Of a DNA stretch of 33,530 bases, positions 26,895 through 33,530 are shown in pieces. Each line of letters starts with the position of its first letter. Positions within the stretch are counted from its first letter, which is position 1. The stretch covers positions 116,298-149,827 of the forward strand of contig PLSR01000003.1 in the NCBI GenBank assembly GCA_003164215.1. Reading direction: 5' to 3'. Below the pieces are notes generated by a model that did not search any database, was not told the DNA's origin, and worked only from the letters and a program-made list of their open reading frames with translations. The DNA comes from Candidatus Kaiserbacteria bacterium (lineage in GTDB: Bacteria > Patescibacteriota > Minisyncoccia > Phycocordibacterales > UBA2100). A program made the translations under genes and the position numbers.

Positions 26895-27356
26895 ATGATG
26901 AACCGGCTCTTTATCATAGTGCTCGCTCTCGTACTCGACTATGCCGCCATATATGCCGGCGACACTCTCGGAGCTTGGGGAGCGTCGGGCAGTTGTGCGC
27001 TGACTGATCAACACGGCGCATGCATCGTACTCGTCGTCCTTTCTTCGTTTTTCGCAGGCGTCTGCGGCGGTCTCGTATGGCTGATCTCCTCTTTGGCCCC
27101 GCCACATAAGAGCCGGAGAGAAGACGTGGATGCACAGGTTCCGGCTTCTATCACTGCGTGCATCCTGTTCGGTCTCACGTTCGGTGTCGTCGCCACCCCG
27201 TTCACCAATTTTGGCGTTTCGCCGATATATTGGGCAAGTGGGTGGGATGTCGTCTTGCTGATATCGCTGCTGCCGATGACCCCGTACATGCTTGAGACAC
27301 TCGCTGACATCGTAGCTGCTAGGCAGAACCGTAAGCACGGTGTCACGCCAATTTGA
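26895..27356 (+). CDS. Hypothetical membrane protein
   Basis: MMNRLFIIVLALVLDYAAIYAGDTLG..., four hydrophobic segments; SD ggggagaa upstream. Confidence 0.7.
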   Translation: MMNRLFIIVLALVLDYAAIYAGDTLGAWGASGSCALTDQHGACIVLVVLSSFFAGVCGGLVWLISSLAPPHKSRREDVDAQVPASITACILFGLTFGVVATPFTNFGVSPIYWASGWDVVLLISLLPMTPYMLETLADIVAARQNRKHGVTPI

Positions 27357-27378
27357 TCTTCGTTCCTTTCACTGTCCG

Positions 27379-27406
27379 ACCCCGGGTAATTTGACCCGGG
27401 GTTTTG
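27379..27406 (+). terminator. Rho-independent terminator
   Basis: accccgggt-aatttg-acccggggt-tttg. Confidence 0.88.
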
Positions 27407-27438
27407 CATTTTAAGAAAACGTCGTCGTTTGAAACGGA

Positions 27439-27467
27439 TTGACATATCCCCTTTCCAATATCATGAT
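27439..27467 (+). promoter_or_regulatory. Sigma70-type promoter
   Basis: TTGACA-N17-CATGAT. Confidence 0.7.
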
Positions 27468-27545
27468 GCAGACCGGTTTGTTCGGGCCCGGTTTCTTACC
27501 GCGGCTCTTTGACGTCATTCACAGGCGAACAGAAGGAGTTGCGCC

Positions 27546-28361
27546 ATGGGCGCTTTCTCAGCTTGGAGACCGCGGACCATCAATGTTGGCGGTCATCTCG
27601 TAGGCGTATTCGATATCGTTCCTGATAACCCGGTGTCGCCTATTCCCGTTGTCATATGTCCGGGATGGGTTGAGGTTCCGGCATCGTGGACCTGGCATGC
27701 CGAGCGATTGGCAGAGCGCGGACGCCGAGTCATCGCCTACGACGCACCACACGGCTTGGCGATCCCAATGGAAGTTGGGGTTCCGCGAACGCACCACATC
27801 GAACTGCAAAAAATGCAGACCTGTGTCGCCGTCATGCGTACGTTGGGGATCGACCGCGCCGATCTCGTCGGTCGGTCAGAGGGTGCGATCTGGGCGTTGC
27901 TCACCGCGGTCTATTATCCGCAAATGATCCACAACATCGTTCTGCAAAATCCCGCAGGACTCATCGGCAGGGATTGGTTCCTTCCTTTCCTCATTCGATG
28001 GCTCCGCGATATGAAGCAAACGATTCGCAATGAGACCGGCGATCCCAAACCATTCGCTCCGGTTCCGGCCCCATCGGTAATGGCTCGCGATTGGCAAAAG
28101 ACCGTCCAAGAGATCTGGGCGATCATGCACTGCGACTTAAGGCAGGCGTTGCAGGAAGTGCACTCGATCGGCATCAAAATCGCGGTCGTTACGACCGATC
28201 ACGATCGACTCTTCCCCGTTGAACTGATCCGCAAACACTCAGGGGATTGGATCGACGTACTCCGCACTCTCAACGGCGGCCACACGTCTTTCTTTTGTCG
28301 ACCGGAGGAATTTTCCGACGCGATCGCGAAAGTACTGGATGAGTTCGACCGACTCGACTGA
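27546..28361 (+). CDS. Alpha/beta hydrolase
   Basis: VICPGWVEVPASWTWHAERLAERGRRVIAYDAPHG...DLVGRSEGAIWALLTA (GxSxG)...NGGHTSFFCRPEEF; SD agaaggag upstream. Confidence 0.85.
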   Translation: MGAFSAWRPRTINVGGHLVGVFDIVPDNPVSPIPVVICPGWVEVPASWTWHAERLAERGRRVIAYDAPHGLAIPMEVGVPRTHHIELQKMQTCVAVMRTLGIDRADLVGRSEGAIWALLTAVYYPQMIHNIVLQNPAGLIGRDWFLPFLIRWLRDMKQTIRNETGDPKPFAPVPAPSVMARDWQKTVQEIWAIMHCDLRQALQEVHSIGIKIAVVTTDHDRLFPVELIRKHSGDWIDVLRTLNGGHTSFFCRPEEFSDAIAKVLDEFDRLD

Positions 28362-28378
28362 ACACAGGAGAGGTCACC

Positions 28379-28555
28379 ATGACCCCGCAACGAATTCTGC
28401 TACGAGTCGTCATCGCCTTCCTGACCGCCACGATACTTCTCGGAAGCTTAGGGACGGCGATCGACAATCAGACGCTACTGAAATTGTCCGTCTTGTCGGC
28501 AATAGGAACCATTCTCGCACTCGGGTTCCTTCAACTCGGTTTTCCGCGCGGATGA
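28379..28555 (+). CDS. Small membrane protein (58 aa)
   Basis: MTPQRILLRVVIAFLTATILLGSLGTAIDNQTLLKLSVLSAIGTILALGFLQLGFPRG; SD ggagagg, 17 nt after the hydrolase stop, terminator downstream. Confidence 0.65.
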   Translation: MTPQRILLRVVIAFLTATILLGSLGTAIDNQTLLKLSVLSAIGTILALGFLQLGFPRG

Positions 28556-28575
28556 GACGCTCGGCACACCACTGC

Positions 28576-28611
28576 ACCCCGGACCATTTGGCCCGGGGTC
28601 GCTTCTTTTTA
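28576..28611 (+). terminator. Rho-independent terminator
   Basis: accccgg-a-cc-attt-gg-c-ccggggt followed by cgcttcttttt. Confidence 0.85.
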
Positions 28612-28628
28612 TGGTCTATAATAGATAC

Positions 28629-29381
28629 ATGTTTCCGAGGGTACGATTTTTTAGCTTGCTCGTCGTCGCCTGTCTCGTCACAGTCGCCGGAATTCAGTTG
28701 CCGACATATCAGAGCGCGCTCACCTTCTATACGCACTTCGCGATTCCCGTTGCCGGCAATGCAAATGTCGCGGCTGCCGCAGCATCGGGATTCAATAGCA
28801 CACTGCAATATGTGATCGCCGGAGGGTATGTTGTCATGTTCATCGGTATGGTCGTCGAGGGACCGGTCATCACGGCCGCCGCCGCGTTCGCCGCTGCGCT
28901 TGGTTTTTTTAATATTTTCTTCGTCTTCTTGCTCGCGATCCTCGGCGATCTTGTCGCTGATGTCACCTATTACTCGATCGGTTATTTCAGCCGCGTCGCG
29001 TTCGTCGAAAAGTACGGACATCGTTTCGGAATGTCGAAAGCGCGCATGGAACATCTCGAGCAATTATTGAAGCGGCATCCAGGTAAGACGCTTCTCGTTC
29101 TCAAACTCATTCCTGGCATTGCGACACCCGGCCTCATGATGGTCGGTGTCACGCACATGCCATGGCGGAAGTTCACCACCTTGTGCACATCGATTATTTT
29201 GCCGAAAGTCATCCTCTTCATGGCACTCGGCTATTTCTTCGGCCGCACCTATGACGCCATCTCGAAGTACGTGGACAACGGCGAATATTTCATTATCTTC
29301 GCGGTCATTGCTACCTTGTGCATCTACTACGTCTACAGCAAAGCAACGAGCTCGTTCGCATCGCGCCTGGTCACGATCTAA
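28629..29381 (+). CDS. DedA/SNARE-associated family membrane protein
   Basis: GMVVEGPVITAAAAFAAALGFFNIFFVFLLAILGDLVADVTYYSIGYF...LKLIPGIATPGLMMVGVTHMPWRKF. Start moved to MFPRV because TATAAT-6nt-ATG lies in the upstream 18 nt of the ORF. Confidence 0.88.
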   Translation: MFPRVRFFSLLVVACLVTVAGIQLPTYQSALTFYTHFAIPVAGNANVAAAAASGFNSTLQYVIAGGYVVMFIGMVVEGPVITAAAAFAAALGFFNIFFVFLLAILGDLVADVTYYSIGYFSRVAFVEKYGHRFGMSKARMEHLEQLLKRHPGKTLLVLKLIPGIATPGLMMVGVTHMPWRKFTTLCTSIILPKVILFMALGYFFGRTYDAISKYVDNGEYFIIFAVIATLCIYYVYSKATSSFASRLVTI

Positions 29382-29492
29382 CAAGTTTATTTATTAGAAG
29401 ACCGACAGACTCGTCTCTCACGATGTCTTCACCCACACTTCGTATGATGAGTCGATTGGTCGGTTACAAATTCGTAGGAAGAAAGAAATTAT

Positions 29493-29678
29493 ATGCACGA
29501 CGAAGATCATGAGGAAGAGGGGGGTTGTGAAGGCCATGCACACTGCATGCATGGACCGATGAAGAAAGAATTCAAGCTGGCTATGCTTGAGAAAGAGGAA
29601 AAGGTGCTGCACGCGAAATTAGATTTCATCGGCAAGATGAAAGAGATCGTCTCGAAAATGCCGGAAGGCAAAGAGTAA
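29493..29678 (+). CDS. Small His/Cys/acidic-rich protein (61 aa)
   Basis: MHDEDHEEEGGCEGHAHCMHGPMKKEFKLAMLEKEEKVLHAKLDFIGKMKEIVSKMPEGKE. Confidence 0.6.
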   Translation: MHDEDHEEEGGCEGHAHCMHGPMKKEFKLAMLEKEEKVLHAKLDFIGKMKEIVSKMPEGKE

Positions 29679-29694
29679 TCTGTTTTAGTTTCCG

Positions 29695-29725
29695 ATCAAA
29701 ACGCCCCGACCAGGGGAGTTTTGAT
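29695..29725. terminator. Bidirectional terminator-like hairpin
   Basis: atcaaaac-g-cccc-gacca-gggg-a-gttttgat between the convergent 61-aa ORF and tRNA-Asp. Confidence 0.8.
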
Positions 29726-29727
29726 AC

Positions 29728-29804
29728 TGGCGCGGCCGGCCGGACTTGAACCGGTAACCTCTCGCGTGACAGGCGAGTGCTCTAACCAGTTGAGCTACGG
29801 CCGC
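29728..29804 (-). tRNA. tRNA-Asp (GTC)
   Basis: GCGGCCG..CTCGC-CTGTCAC-GCGAG..ACCGG-TTCAAGT-CCGGC-CGGCCGC-G-CCA. Confidence 0.93.
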
Positions 29805-29827
29805 TGACTAACGCGGATACTATACCA

Positions 29828-30091
29828 TTATGCGGCGGATTTTACACCCCTCCGTTTCTTCAGGAAATATTTAACAACGTCGATCCCGGAAACGACAGCC
29901 CAGACCGAGTTGGTGAGCATAAATGGCACGCCGTTTATCGAGATCGCATAGATAACGAGCCCGATGCCGGAGAACATATTCATCGCGTCGTAGCGGATAT
30001 CGTCGTTACTGAGCATACCGTATTGATTCATGATGAACGCGCTCAATGTCAGAAGTGCCGAAAGAATGCCGAGAATCTCAATGTTATTCAT
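29828..30091 (-). CDS. CBU_0592-like small membrane protein
   Basis: MNNIEILGILSALLTLSAFIMNQYGMLSNDDIRYDAMNMFSGIGLVIYAISINGVPFMLTNSVWAVVSGIDV. TAGTAT-8nt-ATG. Confidence 0.7.
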   Translation of the reverse strand: MNNIEILGILSALLTLSAFIMNQYGMLSNDDIRYDAMNMFSGIGLVIYAISINGVPFMLTNSVWAVVSGIDVVKYFLKKRRGVKSAA

Positions 30092-30214
30092 AACAATGGA
30101 TACTAGTGTACCATCAATTTTCGCACACACATTTTCTCAACATGTAGAAAAAGATCCGCGAATAGGCTATTATCCATCTGTTCTCGTTGCCGACAGGTAT
30201 TCGAAAGCACATAA

Positions 30215-30288
30215 GCCGGCGTAGCTCAGGTAGTTAGAGCATGGGACTCATAAACCCAAGGTCGAAGGTGCAAGTCCTTCCGCCGGCA
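30215..30288 (+). tRNA. tRNA with CAT anticodon (Met, or lysidine-modified Ile2)
   Basis: GCCGGCG TA GCTC..GAGC A TGGGA-CTCATAA-ACCCA..GAAGG-TGCAAGT-CCTTC-CGCCGGC-A; CCA not encoded; unusual T-loop. Confidence 0.85.
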
Positions 30289-30326
30289 CTGATAGTCAAA
30301 ATCGCAAAACATCATACAATGGCGGT

Positions 30327-30509
30327 ATGAGGTTCCTCAAAATACTTATGTTCATCTGCAGTATCCTATGGGCCGCAGCCCTCATTTATTTTATCTACTC
30401 GATCGGAATGTCTATCCTCACCCTGAACATCGGTCCCTTTGTCACGGGCCTCATCATTATGGTATTCGCCACGATCGCCGAGATCACGCTCGCGGTGATC
30501 ACCGACTAG
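30327..30509 (+). CDS. Small membrane protein (60 aa)
   Basis: MRFLKILMFICSILWAAALIYFIYSIGMS...; TACAAT-6nt-ATG. Confidence 0.6.
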   Translation: MRFLKILMFICSILWAAALIYFIYSIGMSILTLNIGPFVTGLIIMVFATIAEITLAVITD

Positions 30510-30931
30510 ACGCCAGCCTTTAATACGAGCGGCACGACCGACTCGAAGAATTCGCGATCTTTGGGATTCGTCAGCATCTCGCTCACGAGATCGATCGTCA
30601 CCCACCGCGACTCAGGATTGCCCGGATCGATCGGCACGAGTTTCTCCTCTTCGGTCGAAAATAGGTACATCCGAATCGTTTTAAATTCGCTTTTGTCGTC
30701 ACCTCCCGATGGCATTCCTTTGTAGCGTGTATACGAACCTAGATCGAGCTTGAGCGCAACGTGTATAAGACCGGTCTCTTCGGTGACCTCTCGACGTGCG
30801 GCAGTGAGCGTATCTTCTCCCGGATCTACGTGACCTTTCGGGAATCCCCAAAAATCAGGTCCATTCTTAACGAGCGCGACCTCTCCCCTCCCGTTCAAGA
30901 CGATTCCACCAGCGCTGACGGTCTCTTTCAT
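30506..30931 (-). CDS. NUDIX hydrolase
   Basis: GFPKGHVDPGEDTLTAARREVTEETGL is a Nudix box. TAGAAT-6nt-ATG. Confidence 0.92.
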   Translation of the reverse strand: MKETVSAGGIVLNGRGEVALVKNGPDFWGFPKGHVDPGEDTLTAARREVTEETGLIHVALKLDLGSYTRYKGMPSGGDDKSEFKTIRMYLFSTEEEKLVPIDPGNPESRWVTIDLVSEMLTNPKDREFFESVVPLVLKAGV

Positions 30932-31010
30932 GCCACTATTCTACACCCGAATTTCCAATGCCGTCCTTAGATCGATCACTGGTATACTGTCGAAGTTACC
31001 GCTTGCTCAT

Positions 31011-31223
31011 ATGACTGATGCTGAACACGAAGAGTGGCTGCGCGATCGCGAGGCTCAACAGAATCCGCAGAAAAAACATATCATCGTGGGCGGATTACAG
31101 ACCGATGTGCCCGAGGATGCGGATCGCCCCGCCCCGGCCAAGGCACCCGACGCGGACGAAGACGATGACGACGATGAGCCTGAGAGCAATGTCGCATCGA
31201 GTGACGATGCTACCGATGCATGA
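31011..31223 (+). CDS. Small hypothetical protein with acidic tail
   Basis: MTDAEHEEWLRDREAQQNPQKKHIIVGGLQTDVPEDADRPAPAKAPDADEDDDDDEPES...; overlaps next start (ATGA). Confidence 0.55.
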   Translation: MTDAEHEEWLRDREAQQNPQKKHIIVGGLQTDVPEDADRPAPAKAPDADEDDDDDEPESNVASSDDATDA

Positions 31224-31846
31224 ACGCCCTCACCCGTTCGAGAATTCCATTTCCTCGTGTGCGATCCATCATCAATAACGTGGTGATCGCGGCATTTTTT
31301 TCCGTCTTCGTCTACATAAATCTCAAGGCGTTCGGTACCGCAAGAGACGCGAGTTATCTGCTCGTGGCGTTCAACGAGAGTCTGTATGTGTTCCTCTATG
31401 TTATTCGCCGGAGACCCGTCGCCACCTCGATATCGCTCTCTGACTGGGGCATCGGGTTCTCGGGGACGCTTATCGGAACACTGCTGCGTCCTGCGAGCCC
31501 GTTCAACACTGCGTGCGGCGGCGTTCTCATCGTGATCGGCACCGTCGTGAATATCGTCGCCGTCACATCGCTTAACAGGAGTATCGGCACGGTGCCGGCT
31601 CTGCGCACTATCAAGACGCGCGGGGTGTACCGATATATCCGGCACCCGATGTATGCGAGCGAACTATGTGTGCTCTTCGGATATCTTCTCGCGAACATGT
31701 CGTTCGCCAATGGTGCGGTCGTCGTGTGTAATACGATCCTACTGCTCATGCGTATCGATCGTGAGGAACGTTTTCTTTCACGTAATGAAGCATATGCGGC
31801 ATTTGTCGCGCGGACGCGATGGAAGCTCCTTCCATTCGTCTATTAA
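31220..31846 (+). CDS. Isoprenylcysteine carboxyl methyltransferase (ICMT)-like membrane protein
   Basis: TIKTRGVYRYIRHPMYASELCVLFGYLL...REERFLSRNEAYAAFVARTRWKLLPFVY. Confidence 0.82.
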   Translation: MNALTRSRIPFPRVRSIINNVVIAAFFSVFVYINLKAFGTARDASYLLVAFNESLYVFLYVIRRRPVATSISLSDWGIGFSGTLIGTLLRPASPFNTACGGVLIVIGTVVNIVAVTSLNRSIGTVPALRTIKTRGVYRYIRHPMYASELCVLFGYLLANMSFANGAVVVCNTILLLMRIDREERFLSRNEAYAAFVARTRWKLLPFVY

Positions 31847-31940
31847 ATTCACACCCGGAGATGGTCGCGAGGCGCGGGTTATCAACTTCTGACCGGACGG
31901 AAATTGGAGCGTGAACAGTTACAGGTATATACTCCATCCT

Positions 31941-33071
31941 ATGAAAAATACCTTTGTGCATTTAGTGGGGGGGTCGTACCGCGCGGTCGCGCCGCTTATT
32001 TTCCTTGCCGATTCAGAACCGGCGCACGATTTCGTGCTCGATATGAGCGAGTTCATGAGCAAGATCCCCGGCGTCCCGGCCCTCATGCGCGCGTGCCTCA
32101 ATGTGTCGCATCCATCTCTGAAGACCACCGTCGCCGGGATCGATTTCGATAATCCGATCGGACTCGCCGCCGGATTCGATCATGAAGGACAGATGCCCCG
32201 CATCGTTGACGGTATCGGATTCGGTTTCCAAACCGTCGGCACGGTGACCAATGGCTTTTATGAAGGCAATCCGTATCCACGTATCAAGCGTTTGACGAAA
32301 TCGCGTACATTGCTCGTGAATAAAGGACTCAAATCGACCGGCATGATCTCGGTCCTCGGGCGCCTCAAAGGTCAGGTATGGCATGTCCCGATCGGCATTT
32401 CGATCGGCCGCACGAATCCCATGAAAGAATACACGTATTCTGCTTCCAACGCTGACATCATTGAAGCATTCACGAAAGCGCGCGATTCCGGCGTTCCGTT
32501 CTCCTATTTCGAGCTCAACATCAGCTGTCCGAACATGCTGCACGAAGTCTCGTATTACGAACCCGAACCGCTCGGCGCACTTCTCGGTCTCATCCGTGAT
32601 CTCAAATTGACGAAACCGCTTTTCATCAAGATGCCGATCAGCCTCACCGACGAAAAAACGAAGGCACTTCTTGATGTCATCATGCAGTACCCCGTCGCGG
32701 CGATCATCCTCGGCAACTTGCAGGTCGATCGCACCCTTCCAATGTTCGACAAGGAAGAGCTCGCACCGTATGCGGACAAACGTGGCAACTGGAGCGGCAT
32801 GCCCTGCCAAGCGCGCTCCGATGATCTCGTGAAGCTCGCATACAACCATGTGAAGGGTAAGCTTTCAATCGTCGGGTGCGGCGGTATTTTCACCGCCGAA
32901 GACGCATACCGCAAGATCCGCAACGGCGCGAACTTAGTACAGCTTGTGACCGCGACGATCTTCGAGGGCCCACAGGTGCCTGCCGAGATCTGCGCCGAAC
33001 TACCGAAACTTCTCAAGCGCGACGGGTTCGCGCACGTCGCCGACGCGGTCGGAGTCGATGCCGGTAAATAG
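31941..33071 (+). CDS. pyrD: Dihydroorotate dehydrogenase (quinone-type-like)
   Basis: DSEPAHDFVL, VAGIDFDNPIGLAAGFDHEG, GFGFQTVGTVT, NPYPRIKRL, ELNISCPN, VGCGGIFTAEDAYRKIRNGANLVQLVTA. ATG at 31941 preferred over GTG at 31911 because TATACT-7nt-ATG. Confidence 0.93.
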   Translation: MKNTFVHLVGGSYRAVAPLIFLADSEPAHDFVLDMSEFMSKIPGVPALMRACLNVSHPSLKTTVAGIDFDNPIGLAAGFDHEGQMPRIVDGIGFGFQTVGTVTNGFYEGNPYPRIKRLTKSRTLLVNKGLKSTGMISVLGRLKGQVWHVPIGISIGRTNPMKEYTYSASNADIIEAFTKARDSGVPFSYFELNISCPNMLHEVSYYEPEPLGALLGLIRDLKLTKPLFIKMPISLTDEKTKALLDVIMQYPVAAIILGNLQVDRTLPMFDKEELAPYADKRGNWSGMPCQARSDDLVKLAYNHVKGKLSIVGCGGIFTAEDAYRKIRNGANLVQLVTATIFEGPQVPAEICAELPKLLKRDGFAHVADAVGVDAGK

Positions 33072-33119
33072 GAAGACTGGTCAAGTGATCTCCTACTGAC
33101 GATCGAGATGATACCCGAT

Positions 33120-33530
33120 CTATGTAACTTCGTAGAATAATTTTATGCACGCATCCTCGTCTTGGATGAGCGGGAGTTGCAACGCGTCATGCGGCGTCAT
33201 CCATCGATATTCTTTGTGCTCCGACGGCTCGATGACGATGTCGGGTCTCGTAGGAACCGTATGATGAAAAATGTGATACGTGAAATCATATTCCGGATAT
33301 CGGACATACTCCGTCTCGAATAGTGTGATCGACGACTCGATCTGATGACCAGTTTCTTCTGCTATCTCACGTCGGATCGAATCTTCTTTTGATTCACCTT
33401 CATCGACTTTCCCCGCTGGAACTCCCCACGTGTTCCCCTGCGGTTTATGATCCTGGCGCAACAACAAGAGAATCTTCCCGTCATATTCGAGAAAACAGCT
33501 GACCACATCGAATCGAGAGGAAAAGCCTTC
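33120..33530 (-). CDS. NUDIX hydrolase (5' end runs off the window)
   Basis: WGVPAGKVDEGESKEDSIRREIAEETG Nudix box; the frame stays open upstream of 33506 to the window end (EGFSSRFDVVSCFLEYDG). Confidence 0.9.
   Translation of the reverse strand, partial: EGFSSRFDVVSCFLEYDGKILLLLRQDHKPQGNTWGVPAGKVDEGESKEDSIRREIAEETGHQIESSITLFETEYVRYPEYDFTYHIFHHTVPTRPDIVIEPSEHKEYRWMTPHDALQLPLIQDEDACIKLFYEVT

Noticed and set aside
26778-27338. 186-aa minus-strand ORF
   Set aside because: Antisense to the membrane protein at 26895, which has promoter, SD and terminator.
28410-29063. 217-aa minus-strand ORF
   Set aside because: Antisense to the DedA gene and the 58-aa ORF; low-complexity charged protein, spans a terminator.
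32013-32849. 278-aa minus-strand ORF
   Set aside because: Fully antisense to pyrD; composition is typical of a shadow ORF in GC-rich DNA.

Overview
This looks like a Patescibacteria/CPR (Parcubacteria-like) chromosomal segment: moderately GC-rich, small genes, UGA used as a stop (for example the stop at 8980-8982), prfB present. That assignment is by style only. I recognise a heterodimeric ABC exporter pair, TspO, TruB, a DUF5666 repeat protein, a tandem PanD-like fusion, a CofE-like ligase, a fold-type-II PLP enzyme, two DedA proteins, a VIT1/CCC1 transporter, a PGBD/PKD cell-surface protein, an EEP-family protein, CTP synthase, FtsX/FtsE, a MazF-like toxin, a short RF2, an HD protein, an Nramp-like transporter, a class IV aminotransferase, a GT4 glycosyltransferase, two alpha/beta hydrolases, two NUDIX proteins, an ICMT-like methyltransferase, PyrD and five tRNAs. 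The strongest observations are: (1) a duplicated-and-fused aspartate decarboxylase-like protein whose two halves keep complementary active-site residues; (2) a ~175 bp element with perfect 33-bp terminal inverted repeats and nested palindromes; (3) two distinct gene architectures, one with a -10 box 6-9 nt before ATG (apparently leaderless) and one with TTGACR-N17-CATNAT, Shine-Dalgarno and terminator; (4) tRNA-Thr-derived direct and inverted repeats suggesting an integration scar; (5) a tRNA(CAU) with G instead of U at position 55. All alignments and repeats were done by eye with no database search.
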